Source: Aureobasidium sp. EXF-3400
Lineage: Eukaryota > Ascomycota > Dothideomycetes > Dothideales > Saccotheciaceae
DNA length: 45,559 nucleotides
Reading direction: 5' to 3'
Assembly (NCBI GenBank): GCA_024195585.1
Contig: SWBL01000380.1
Span: 1-45,559 of the forward strand
Each line of letters opens with the position of its first letter. Positions within the stretch are counted from its first letter, which is position 1. The notes below the pieces were generated by a model. That model was not told the DNA's origin, made no database searches, and was given only the letters and a program-made list of their open reading frames with translations. Position numbers and translations under genes: made by a program. Below, piece by piece: positions 13,880 through 25,115 of this stretch.

Positions 13880-16607
13880 TCAAACCAACCATCCATCATT
13901 ATCGTTACTGGCGTTAAAGGCAGGCGTCGAGTTGGATCGATCCAATCCCAGCGTTAGCTTGGGCATTTGTATGATGGGCAGACCAATCTGTGGCGGTGGC
14001 TCCGTCTTTTTCGGACTCTTCTTTGGACTCGATGCCGCCATTTCTTCCTTGCTAGGCCCATATCGCACGTAGTCAATGTCCCATCCGTCGGCTTGAGCGG
14101 CAGCTATCCAATTCTGCAAGCCAGAGTGTACACCGCAGTAGAACTTTTCCTTGCATGTACGCATGGTGCCGCCCATCATCTTCTCCCAACCACTGGTCTT
14201 GAGTTCCGAACGCAGCTGGTTGCGGTCTTCTCTGGTTAGCAGTGAAGCGATGAGGCCATTGACGAGATCCAGGTGCGATGTCATGTATGTGGTTGCATCC
14301 CACTCAACCCCACCAATGTAGGGCGCAGCTGGAACTGGTGGTCGGTCTCCAGGGAAGAATCTCTCAGCATAGGTTTGACCAGGCGTCGTGGGTCCATCGG
14401 CTCGTGGTGGTGTCGTGCCATCTCCGTTCAGATTCTCTTTCTTTGGAAGCGGTATAACATTGAGGTGGTGCAGGAATATCCAGAACACTTCCTTGGTCAC
14501 GTTGCTGACTTCTGTGCACCATACTTTGTACGGTCTAGATTGCCGCATGCTAAGCACAAAGGATACTGGTTGTGCGTCTTCGGGTTTTTGAGGATCTGCA
14601 AGATAGGCCAGAATTACACGAGCTCGTTGAGCAAGGTCGTGTGGTCCGCCGTTTCGTGCTGCACCAAGATATGCGACTAGACTTTGTGATTAGAGTTGGA
14701 AGAACGGGCTGACCGTGGTCTCGACTTACAAAGAATGTTGACAATTATGCCCCTGGTGGTGAATTCGCTAGGACCCTTCTTCTCTTCGTCAAACAGCATG
14801 GCAAGGAGTTTGGGGAAGAGGGCATCCGCCAACGTGGCCAGATTTTTGAGAGCGACTTCGGTAGTGCAAAGTCCCTTCAAGCAGAGCAAAGCCTCGTGGA
14901 GTAGTTGATCTTCATGCTCTTCGCGCCATTCAATCTGCATGATACGATGAAGCAGATCCACAACTTGAGCCATGCCACCAAGCGATATGAAATTGTCGAC
15001 CCAAGCGACAGTCTCATTTCGAAGCAAGAGTCGCAACTTGTGTAGCCGACCAACTTCCATCTGGACAGGATCACGAACGTTCTCCAAGTAGGCCACGAAC
15101 TCGTCGGGACAAGCAGCTTGTGGTGCCCGGCCAGGTGAAGGAGGTACAAAATGCTTGGGCAACGTGCCCGATGATCTCGGGATATGGATCGAGGTGGGTC
15201 GGGTTTCTGATTTTGATTTCTTGGAAGTGCCATCACTTCTGGTCAGTGTGAAAGTCTTACTTCTCGATCTGGACCGTTTTGATAGATCTTCCTTGACCTC
15301 TTCTTCGCCTGTTTCGACAGTCTGTTGATAGACGGGCTCATCATGGAAGAATGGAAGTCGAGATTCTGGTTTAGTCGGGCTAAGAGCACCTTTGTCTTGC
15401 TTGACAAAATCAGCCTTGACTCGGAGTGTCAAGGTACGCATCTTTTGCCGCATGTTCTCTGGAATGTTGCGAGAATCCTAGAGGATGGAGATCAGCAAGC
15501 GGCACAGATATACGAGAAGGGGCACAAATTTACCAAGACGGCTTCGAAAGCAGCATCGACAGTCTTTGGATCCAGCTTCTGGTCATCCTTCGGGATGGCA
15601 CCTTCCCTGGCCTTTTCGTCGAACGCAGCTACGGCGGCCATGACTCTTGGACCGCGTTTGGGCATGTTCGCCAGTTGTTTTGGCGCAGGACGTTCATTAC
15701 TGCTGGAGCTCACTTTGCGACCAAAGGAGTGTTTACCGTCTTCGAAGCTCTCGCGACTGCCGCGTGAATTGTTGCTACGGCGTGAATCGAGCTGAGCACG
15801 ATCTCGGTCATGGTCACGACTAATGGGGCGATTGAGCATATCGAGAAAGGAGGTCGAGCCCGGAATGACCATACTTTTAGGACGCCCAGAAGAGGAGGGC
15901 CTCGAGAGGGCAGGCTGGCCGTAGGCAGAAAAGTCGCGCTGTTTGGATGGGGTGTAGTCCTTTGGAGTGTAGCGATCAATCTCTGCATCGAGATGTTGAG
16001 TGACAGGCGGATTCTGGGGCCAAAGCGAGGTTGTAGTGGGTTCGACGGCTGAGAGTGGTGGGCTTAGATTTTCCTTATCGTGGACAGTATCGCTGAGATC
16101 CTTGGATGAGCGGTTCATTTTGCCGAGCAAGCCTCGAAGACTGGTTGATGACTTTGTCTTCTTCATGCGTGTTCGACCATCACGATTGTCTTGGTCGTCT
16201 GTGGCACGCTGGCTCTGCTTCTCTTTTTCTCTCTCCTTGCGGCTCTTCCTCTCCTTATCCTTTTCCTTGTCTCTGCCCAGTGATCGTAGTGACACGCTGC
16301 TCTTGGAGCGTTTGTGTGGTGGAGCATTTTCCTTCTTGGATCGTCTGCTAGAGCGGTCGTCTTCGATGGGCTGTGTGGTCGAGTGGGGGTGGTCTGGAGG
16401 CAGCAGAGGGACCATTTGCGTCGTCGTGTTGGACGTGACTCGACCGAGGTCCTTTGACTTTGATCGTCTGTGTTCTTTGGGCAAGATTGATCTTAGCATC
16501 TTGATGGTTGACGAGGCTGCTGAGGCCGCTGAGGGAGCTTGAGCAGGTGCGTGTGTTGCTTCTGCAGGGTTGTGGACGCCAGCTTGCCCATTGACTCTCT
16601 CATCCAT
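13880..16607 (-). CDS. GBD/FH3 (formin-like, Rid1-type) Rho GTPase-binding protein
   Basis: Exons 16607-15534, 15477-14730 and 14676-13880 give 872 residues. The first ~330 residues are Ser/Lys/Arg-rich and disordered. A formin-type GTPase-binding domain begins at the exon 1-2 junction (AAFEAVLDSRNIPENMRQK) and is followed by the FH3 armadillo region (RLHKLRLLLRNETVAWVDNF, LLHEALLCLKGLCTTEVALK, RGIIVNILFAYLGAARNGG). The protein stops after ~200 more residues with no FH1 proline tract or FH2 actin-nucleating domain. This is the architecture annotated in Aspergillus as GTPase-binding protein Rid1. It probably binds Rho/Cdc42 at growth sites and may act as a scaffold or antagonist of formins; that role is inferred. 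The ATG follows an AG within three bases, so a 5' intron or an extra N-terminal exon is possible. Confidence 0.8.
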
Positions 16608-16906
16608 GTACTGTAGGTGAATGATGATCAAGAGCTTGGATCAAAGGTGGTGAGAATTGTATTGTTATCCCCGCCGTCTTGGACCAACTCGACTTGTTGA
16701 TGTTTCTGTCGTTGCCAGGCAACCCGCCCTTATCAGCCTCGTCCCCACACTTTCATCTGCTATCCGCAAGCCGCCCGTCCATCCCTCTTCCGGCACACTC
16801 TATCACCATGCAGGAACGTTGACTTGTGATAAATATTGATTGTCTTGCGTCCGACTTGGCTATTGTCTCTCCGCTGTACGGACTACCTTAATGCTTCTTG
16901 ACCGCT

Positions 16907-18866
16907 TCAGCCTGCCGCTTGTGCACTCTGCTCTTCAAATGCCTTGCGGTATTGTGCCGTCGCCGATGCTAGTGCTTTGATCGTCGGCTGAACCATTTCC
17001 TCCACCGCCTGTCTTCCTCCGCCCAGTCTTTCCAGATCCATCTCCATTCGTCGTCGTTTTGTTGACCTGACGTTCAGCGTCGGGATCTGCTTCTTCAGAC
17101 TCTCTGCTTCCTGTAACTTCTCCTTCTCCGCTTGGTCTGACACCATCTTGATTCGGTCAACCGATCGATCCAGAGTTTCGACCAATTTTGCAAGCTCGTT
17201 GCTCCTTGTTCCATCTCCGGACAAGAAAAGTGTCCAGAAGTAGTGGAGGAATTCTACCGTCGTGTTGTGTGTCAAACACAAAGTGTCGAACGTTGTCAGC
17301 GACAACCCTCGCCTCGACGATACATCGGCCGACGCTGCTAACCTGCGTCTGCTAATCGACGCCAGCATTTCTTGAGTAGACTGCGTAAGTGCACCTTTGC
17401 TTCCTATCCGTACCCTCTTGCTCCCTCGGCCCTCATCATCTGAGTCCTCGCTGTCCGATTGCATGCCAACCATCTTGCTGAGGTTGATGTTAGCTGCAGA
17501 AGCCATCTCTGCGTGCAACTTGTTAAGCACACTTTCAGGTGATTGCTTAGCATAGAGCTGTGCTTCTGTAGATAGCCCATTTTGTTGTTTACCGCCCAGT
17601 AAGCGTTGCTGGTCCTTGATATTCAAGACAACGCGATTGTCCCCGGCCTCGGTCTGGAGATCTCGGAGTCGAAGTTCATTGAATGCATCCTCGCTCATAC
17701 CAATTGGTGCATGGGCTTCTCCATCTGTCGGTGCCACTTGGGCCATCATCTTTTCAGACAGGTTGTTGAGAATTCTCAATATTGGCACCCTTTCAGGTCG
17801 CATGGTCTCGTCGGGTCTGTTTCCTTGACGTTGACTGTGGTTTTGCTCATTGCCCTCGAGATCGATAAAATGTGGAACGTGGCCAATATTTGACGGTCCT
17901 TTTTCTTGATAGCCCAAGTACTTGTCGAACATCGGATCCGGTGCATCTGCGTCGGTGATCTTTTCGCCTTTCAGCTTCTTTAAGAGTCTGCTCATGAAGA
18001 ATCGGGACCAGAATGTGTTGCTATCTGTTGGAGGGACGTTTTCGTTGTAGGCTTGTCTGACGATAGGGTATTGCTTGAAGATCAGCTTGATCTGAGGGCC
18101 CGCCAGACGCAACGTCAAAGAGTCGGCTTCGCCTTCTTTTTCAGCAGCAACTCGCGTGAACTTGATCTCGGGCAAAACATTGTAGTCGCCCTGGTTCTGC
18201 GCCTTTTCAATCGCATGAGCGCGCAGAAGATGTAATCGCGTGGACCAAAACTGTGTAGAGAACTGTGTAATGGTGATGGTCTCTGGTCTGTCCCTCAAAC
18301 TTTCGTTGAATCTTTGTCTCAATGCAGGATTTGCTTCGAGTAGTGACCTCTGCAGCTCAATGTCGGTGATGAGATGAGCATCATCGTACCAGCTTTCGTT
18401 CGTCTTGACAGTCGATGAGACAGCCTGAGCCATGACTATGGCTGCTGAGGGAGCAGACGCATCCTGGGCTGATCCGGGTGCTGGTGCAGTTTTTGGCGGT
18501 TCGGCGGACTTGATTGCTGCGATGGCATTTCGTAGAATATCGGTGATGGCTTCTTGTTCAGCTCGTGCTGAGGCAGAGGTGAAGGAAAAGACGTGGTTCT
18601 CTGGCGCGGCGGCTCCTGCTGGCGAAACGACCACTTTCAAGGCGACCTTGGGGTTTCCTGCGGGGGTTTGCTGCAGATCTAGTTTGATGAGCCATTATTC
18701 ACAGGTCGCTAGAATGGATGTACCGACTTGTGATGTCCTTTATGGCAATCGTCAGTGAAGGCGGAGAGGACGGAGGTTCAGAGGGAGTCCAGAATAACGA
18801 CGTCCTGTCTGCGCCAACAGACAGAATGCCGTTGCGCTTCTTGTATGCAGTCGGGGCCGACGACAT
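16907..18866 (-). CDS. TFB1: TFIIH core subunit Tfb1 (p62/GTF2H1)
   Basis: Exons 18866-18728 and 18678-16907 give 636 residues. The N-terminal PH-like domain spans roughly residues 1-110 (AYKKRNGILSVGADRTSLFW, DITNLQQTPAGNPKVALKV). Two BSD domains follow near 150-205 (ELQRSLLEANPALRQRFNES) and 235-290 (NTFWSRFFMSRLLKKLKG). The C-terminal third is helical and matches the part of Tfb1 that anchors it in the TFIIH core. TFIIH opens promoter DNA for RNA polymerase II and works in nucleotide excision repair. The only intron (49 nt) has an unusual GTCGGT donor, but the join is fixed because it restores the conserved N-L-Q-Q-T-P sequence in frame. Confidence 0.92.
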
Positions 18867-19733
18867 ATTGCAGCGCGTATGCGCGTCGACGGCGAGGTAA
18901 TAGTTATAACGATGATGGTTTGTCGCTGACTATCCATCGAAACATGGCCAAGTCTTCCGTTCACATGCAAGTACAGAAGTTCGTCATCGCTTCGAACGGA
19001 AGGTATACCGATTCTCACGCTAGCTGTCTGCCTTAGTGGGATGTGTGTATATATATATGCACAGTCTTGAGCCTCCAGATATGGCTGAGAAGATGAGATC
19101 GAGACTCATCTACTAAATAGCTGTGTTCATACCTTGTGAATACAGCGCTGTCAATGTATGTTAATCAGAAGCCAAGCGTCACAGGTTGCTGACCTATCAA
19201 CAATAAGGCTCAACACTTAAGTTTGGCATATTCGCGATGTATGGTAGACAGAGCTCAGATGCCTTGTCAGATTGCTTAGCACGCAAGGAATGGAGCGAAA
19301 CAAGCACTAGTAGGATTATGAAGGCCTCACAGTGCAAGCGATATAGAATAATTACAGTAGCTACCTTGGCATGTACATTACGCGGGACAGGTGCTTCTGG
19401 CAAATGACTCTTCTCACGCGCATGATGCGTGGTTGATGCTTTTGGTGGAAGTCATGAAAATGGCGCATGTACCGAATAGCATGATGGAGAGAGATTCGCC
19501 AGGCGACGGACGGTGTGTCAGAATGTGACGCTTTTCGGGACTTGGCCAGCAAGATGTGACGCTCGGTGATGCAGCGGGAAAAGTTGTTTGGGCGAAAGCT
19601 GAAAGCCGAGGGGAGTGCGGATAGAGCCGGGGCTTGCCTCGCGACTCCGTTTCCTTTCGCATACCTCAAATCATCGCCCTATGAAGCGTAGCTTCTACTC
19701 GCACTCTTCATTCCCTACTGGCGAGCGCTCATC
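18867..19733. other. Divergent promoter region between TFB1 and KGD1
   Basis: 867 bp between two head-to-head genes. It contains an alternating purine-pyrimidine tract (19042-19063). No open frame with family resemblance and no RNA gene was seen. The last ~60 bases before KGD1 are pyrimidine-rich. Confidence 0.5.
19042..19063. repeat. TG/TA alternating dinucleotide tract
   Basis: 22 bases of strictly alternating pyrimidine and purine: TG repeats, then TA repeats, ending in TGCACA. It lies in the TFB1-KGD1 intergenic region. Confidence 0.8.
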
Positions 19734-22700
19734 ATGTTGAGAGCTTCTTTTTCACAGTGCGGCAAACGCCTGGCTACTGCCGGCAGCCGCACCAGCTTCT
19801 CCACCATTGCTAGAAGCAGACCTGCCGTTGCTCTGACCCAGACAAGGAGGGATCTTGGTGTGAGCCAGTTCCGCAGCTATGCTGTCGCTGCCGAGGACAC
19901 CAACAAGGGCGTTGTATGCTTGTTCGCGACCCGAGACCCTCGTCGAGCCAACTGACATATCCCTGCAGGACCCCAACGACTCTTTCCTCCAGGGAAACAC
20001 CGCCAACTACATCGATGAGATGTACATGGAGTGGAAGCGCGATCCCAAGTCGGTCCACGTCTCATGGCAGGTCTACTTCCGCAACATGGAGAAGGGCGAC
20101 ATGCCCATGTCCCAGGCTTTCCAACCTCCGCCCACCATTGTTCCCGCTCCTGAAGGCGGAGCTCCTGGATTTTCTCCTACCGCTGGCGTTGGCGTTGGCG
20201 AAAGCTCCGACCTGACCAACCATCTCAAGGTCCAGCTCTTGGTCCGCGCCTACCAGGCCAGAGGTCACCACAAGGCCAAGATCGATCCTCTCGGTATCCG
20301 CAACGAGGCCAGTCAATTCGGCTACAGCAACCCTCCCGAGCTTAACCTTGACCACTACAACTTCACCGAGGCCGACATGGAGCAAGAGTTCAGCCTTGGC
20401 CCTGGTATCTTGCCTCGCTTCGCCACCGAAGGCCAGAACAAGATGAAGCTCAAGGATATCATTGCCGCATGCGAGCGTCTCTACTGCGGTAGCTACGGTA
20501 TCGAGTACATCCACATCCCCGACCGTAAGCAGTGCGATTGGCTCCGTGCCCGCATCGAGGTTCCTCAACCCTACAAGTACTCTGTCGACGAGAAGAGACG
20601 CATCCTGGACCGTCTGATCTGGAGTTCCAGCTTCGAGAGCTTCCTCGCCACAAAGTACCCCAACGACAAGCGTTTCGGTCTCGAGGGTGGTGAGTCTCTG
20701 ATTCCTGGTATGAAGGCCTTGATCGACCGCAGTGTCGACTATGGCGTCAAGGACATTGTCATCGGCATGCCTCACCGTGGTCGTCTCAACGTCCTTTCCA
20801 ACGTCGTTCGCAAGCCCAACGAGTCCATCTTCAGTGAGTTTGCCGGTTCCGCCGAGGCTGCTGATGAGGGATCTGGTGATGTCAAGTACCATCTTGGTAT
20901 GAACTTCGAGCGTCCCACTCCTTCTGGTAAGCGCGTGCAGCTGTCTCTGGTTGCCAACCCTTCGCATTTGGAAGCTGAGGACCCCGTTGTCCTCGGTAAG
21001 ACCAGAGCCATTCTCCACTACAATGGCGACGAGAAGGAAGCCAACTCGGCCATGGGTGTCTTGCTCCACGGTGATGCCGCCTTCGCTGGACAAGGTATCG
21101 TCTACGAAACCATGGGATTCTACGCTCTTCCCTCGTACCAGACTGGTGGTACCATCCACATTGTCGTCAACAACCAAATCGGTTTCACCACTGACCCCCG
21201 CTTCTCCCGCTCTACCCCATACTGTTCCGATATCGCCAAGGCAATCGATGCCCCCGTCTTCCATGTCAACGGTGACGATGTCGAGGCCGTCAACTTTGTT
21301 TGCCAACTTGCTGCTGACTGGCGCGCCGAGTTCAAGAAGGATGTTGTTATCGACATTGTCTGCTACCGTAAGCAAGGTCACAACGAGACTGATCAGCCCT
21401 CATTCACCCAGCCTTTGATGTACAAGCGCATTGGCGAGCAAAAGCCTACCATCGACAAGTACATCAACCAGCTCATCGAGGACAAGACTTTCACCCAGGA
21501 TGATGTTGAGGAGCACAAGAAGTGGGTTTGGGGTATGCTCGAGGAGTCCTTTGCCCGCAGCAAGGACTACCAGCCTACCGCCAAGGAATGGTTGACCAGT
21601 GCATGGAACGGATTCAAGAGTCCCAAAGAGCTTGCCACTGAGGTTCTGCCCCATCTCCCCACTGCTGTCGAGGCCGACACACTCAAGCACATCGGTGACA
21701 AGATCGGAACTCCTCCGGATGGCTTCAACGTCCACCGTAACCTGAAGCGTATTCTTAACAACCGTACCAAGACCGTCAACGAGGGTAAGAACATCGACAT
21801 GAGCACTGCCGAGGCTCTTGCCTTTGGTACTCTCTGTATGGAGGGCCATCACGTCAGAGTTTCGGGTCAGGATGTTGAGCGCGGTACCTTCTCTCAGAGA
21901 CACGCTGTTGTCCACGACCAAGAGAGCGAGAGCACCTACACCCCTCTCCAGGACCTCGGCAAGGACCAGGGTAGCTTCGTGGTTTCCAACTCGAGTTTGA
22001 GTGAATTCGGTGTCCTCGGTTTCGAGTACGGTTACTCGCTCTCGTCTCCCTCTGCCCTTGTCATGTGGGAGGCCCAGTTCGGTGATTTCGCCAACAACGC
22101 ACAATGTATCATTGATCAATTCATCGCTTCCGGTGAGGTCAAGTGGCTCCAGAGATCTGGTCTCGTCATGAGCATGCCCCACGGTTACGACGGCCAGGGT
22201 CCTGAGCACAGTTCGGGCAGAATGGAGAGATTCTTGCAACTGTGTAACGAGGTAAGCAATCAACTACCTTGGACACTTAAATCATTGATTAACAATATAC
22301 CAGGATCCCCGCATCTTCCCTGCACCTAACAAGCTCGACCGCCAGCACCAAGACTGCAACATGCAAATCGCATACTGCACAACCCCTGCCAACCTCTTCC
22401 ACATTCTCCGTAGACAGATGAACAGACAGTTCAGAAAGCGTAAGTTGTTCAAATTCTCCGTCTTATACATGTACTAACACTCTCCCAGCTCTCATCCTCT
22501 TCTTCTCAAAGTCTCTCCTCCGTCACCCTCTGGCCCGCTCATCCATTGAGGAGTTCACTGGCGACTCTCACTTCCAGTGGATCATCCCCGACCCTGCTCA
22601 CACCGAGGGCGAGCACCAGATCCAGCCCAAGGAGGAGATTGAGCGCGTCATCCTCTGTACTGGTCAGGTCTACGCCGCTCTGCAAAAGTACCGCCAGCAG

Positions 22701-23036
22701 AACGGCATCACCAACACTGCCATCACCCGTATCGAGCAGCTCAACCCCTTCCCCTGGGCTCAGCTCAAGGAGAACCTCGACTCCTACCCCAACGCCAAGA
22801 ACATCGTCTGGGCCCAGGAGGAGCCCCTCAACGCAGGTTCATGGACCTTCACACAACCCCGTATCGAGACGCTGTTGAACGAGACCGAGCACCACAACAG
22901 AAGACACGTTCTCTATGCTGGTAGAAACCCCAGCGCCAGTGTCGCCACTGGTCTCAAGAGCAGCCACATGAAGGAAGAGCAAGACCTGCTGGATACCGCT
23001 TTCAACGTCAAGCAAGACAAGCTCAAGGGCGAGTAA
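19734..23036 (+). CDS. KGD1: 2-oxoglutarate dehydrogenase E1 component, mitochondrial
   Basis: Exons 19734-19913, 19969-22251, 22304-22439 and 22489-23036 give 1048 residues, the usual length for Kgd1. The first ~45 residues are rich in Arg, Ser and Ala with few acids, as expected for a mitochondrial presequence. Family blocks appear in order: [76 protein letters not shown] (thiamine diphosphate and Mg binding), [37 protein letters not shown] and [20 protein letters not shown]. The enzyme decarboxylates 2-oxoglutarate and passes the succinyl group to the lipoyl E2 subunit in the citric acid cycle. The dense GC-ending codons suggest high expression and create long antisense open frames. Confidence 0.96.
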
Positions 23037-23699
23037 GCGTAGCGTCAATTCTTTCATTGTCATGGGGGGTATCTTCGTACATAGTCGGCCTGTGGAGTTT
23101 AATCGAGGGCGTTAGCAAACAGCAGCGCCTTGTGTATTTCTAAATTCGATTTCGCAAGTTTTGCATAATTTTCTGTCTCTAAAAGTCGATAATAACCCTG
23201 ATGTTCACATGTCAGCCGCGTTTCCGGTCAGGTACCTCGGTACCTCATGCAAGGGCAGATTTTGTATCGAACGCACATGGTTTCTCCAGAGACCACTAGC
23301 ATTTTTATCTATGAAGATCATCACGATCAATCGCTCTGTGGACATCAGTTCCAAGGACACTGACTTCTAGCCATATATAGTGAGTTGAGGCTCGTCCCTG
23401 CGAAGCAATGAAAAGTCCATGAGTATTGTTTGGTTGACACGGTTATTCTGCCCATAGTCAGGGATGGACGATATAGAGACGCCGGGTAAAAAGCTCCAGG
23501 CGTTTGATAATCATGTTTCCGTATGACGGAATGCGAGCCTCGGCGCATTGTTTTTATTCAATCATTGTCTTATCAATTGCCGACGAAATGATGTTTGGAG
23601 GTATGTAGGTAGCATTGCCACCTTTCTTTTATATTCGAGTTCTCGTGTATGCAAACATTCTCTGGTCTTTCTACTCGCGACTCGGCCCACATCAGCACA
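23037..23699. other. Intergenic, KGD1 3' end and peroxidase promoter
   Basis: About 660 bp. KGD1 3' UTR is followed by a region with no open frame of note. An in-frame upstream ATG for the peroxidase lies at 23649. Confidence 0.5.
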
Positions 23700-24713
23700 A
23701 TGAGCAAATCCGGAGATTTCGAAGCCGTCGCCGCAGACATTAAAAAGATTCTACATCAACCGGAATATGATGATGGTAGTGCTGGTCCGGTGCTAGTACG
23801 CCTGGCCTGGCACGCTTCGGGCACATATTGCTCAGAAACCGATACTGGCGGTAGCAATGGAGCAGGCATGCGTTATGAGGTATTTACTATTGTCGATATA
23901 CAATATTGTATCTGATCAACTGACTCGTTGCAGGCCGAAGGCGGCGACGAAGCAAATGCTGGACTCCAACACGCCCGTGTGTTCCTGGAACCCATCAAGG
24001 AGAAGCACTCGTGGATCTCCTATGCCGATCTATGGACACTGGCCGCCGTTGTTGCGTTGAAAGAGATGGGCGGTCCTCAAATAAAATGGCTTCCTGGCAG
24101 AACCGACTATGTCGATGACAGCAAACTCCCTCCTCGTGGTCGTCTGCCGGATGGTGCCCAAGGCGCTGATCATATTCGCTTCATCTTCTACCGAATGGGC
24201 TTCACAGACCAAGAGATTGTCGCACTCAGTGGAGCACACAACCTCGGAAGAATGCACATGGATCGCTCTGGTTTTCACGGACCTTGGGTGCCAAACGGAA
24301 CTCGCTTCAACAACACTTATTACAAGATCATGACGGACTTTGAGTGGAAGGAGAAGACGCTTGAGAATGGCGTCAAGCAGTTCGTCTACATGGACGAAGA
24401 TCTGGACGAAGAATTAGCCATGCTGCCAACTGATCTCGCGCTCGTCAGGGATGAGTCGTTCGCCCCTTGGGTCAAGAAGTTTGCCGCGGACAAGGATCTT
24501 TTCTTTGATCACTTCGCGAAGGCATTCGGAAAGCTTCTGGAACTGGGCATTCAGAGAGATGCCAACGGAAACATCACGAACACAGACAACGTCAAGGGTG
24601 GGTATCACGCCGCACCCAAGAAGTCGTCTAAGCCTGGCAAGCCAAAGACTGCTGGAGACGGTATTGCCGAGCCACTGCAGGAAGAGAATGCTCGTTTCAA
24701 GGCTAGACTATAG
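23700..24713 (+). CDS. Cytochrome c peroxidase-like heme peroxidase (class I)
   Basis: Exons 23700-23879 and 23934-24713 give 319 residues. The distal heme pocket is intact: Arg34, Trp37 and His38 in [11 protein letters not shown]. The proximal side has His162 in [15 protein letters not shown] and Trp178 in HGPW, the position of the radical-forming Trp in yeast cytochrome c peroxidase. [10 protein letters not shown] near the C-terminus matches the conserved LPTD block. The protein therefore belongs to the fungal Ccp1/Ccp2 group and should reduce hydrogen peroxide with cytochrome c or a similar donor. From ATG 23700 there is no mitochondrial presequence, suggesting the cytosolic Ccp2-like form. 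An in-frame ATG at 23649 would add 17 residues. The C-terminal tail (~50 residues, Lys/Pro-rich) extends past the catalytic domain. Confidence 0.9.
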
Positions 24714-25115
24714 GTGGATTTGATTTAGAAGACCTGCATAGACGTGGTTTCATAGAAGTCGTAGACTTAGATCATAGACGCATACATAGACTATACATTT
24801 ACCAGTGAATGGATTTATCAACGATCGGCAGCACCGTATCGGCCACCACTATCGTGATGCCGAACAAACAACTTATCGCCTACGCCTTCACTCTACCGTA
24901 CAGCTATACAGCTATACATCTATACATTATTCATTGATCTGAAAGACCTCGTCTTATTTCAGCAACATGCCGCCAGAAACAGGCTCAAAAAATGTGGTTG
25001 ACCATATAACCCTGTGATCGGCGTCATGTTCGGAGATATCAACTATCGCCGATGATATTATAAGAATGACGGACTCGCCATTGCCACATCCTATCTACGT
25101 TCAAACCACAAGCCT
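24714..25115. other. Intergenic with short GCTATACA-type repeats
   Basis: 402 bp. At 24901-24927 the sequence repeats CAGCTATA and CATCTATA words, and related CATAGAC/TATACAT words occur at 24770-24800. No gene is seen. The last ~50 bases before 25116 should be the leader of the DUF1992 gene. Confidence 0.5.

Noticed and set aside
20062..21381. Long antisense open frame (439 codons) opposite KGD1, with another of 287 codons at 21400-22263
   Set aside because: Both mirror the sense codon phase of a highly biased gene. The translations are repetitive in Val/Leu/Gly/Asp without domains, and the sense gene is certain.
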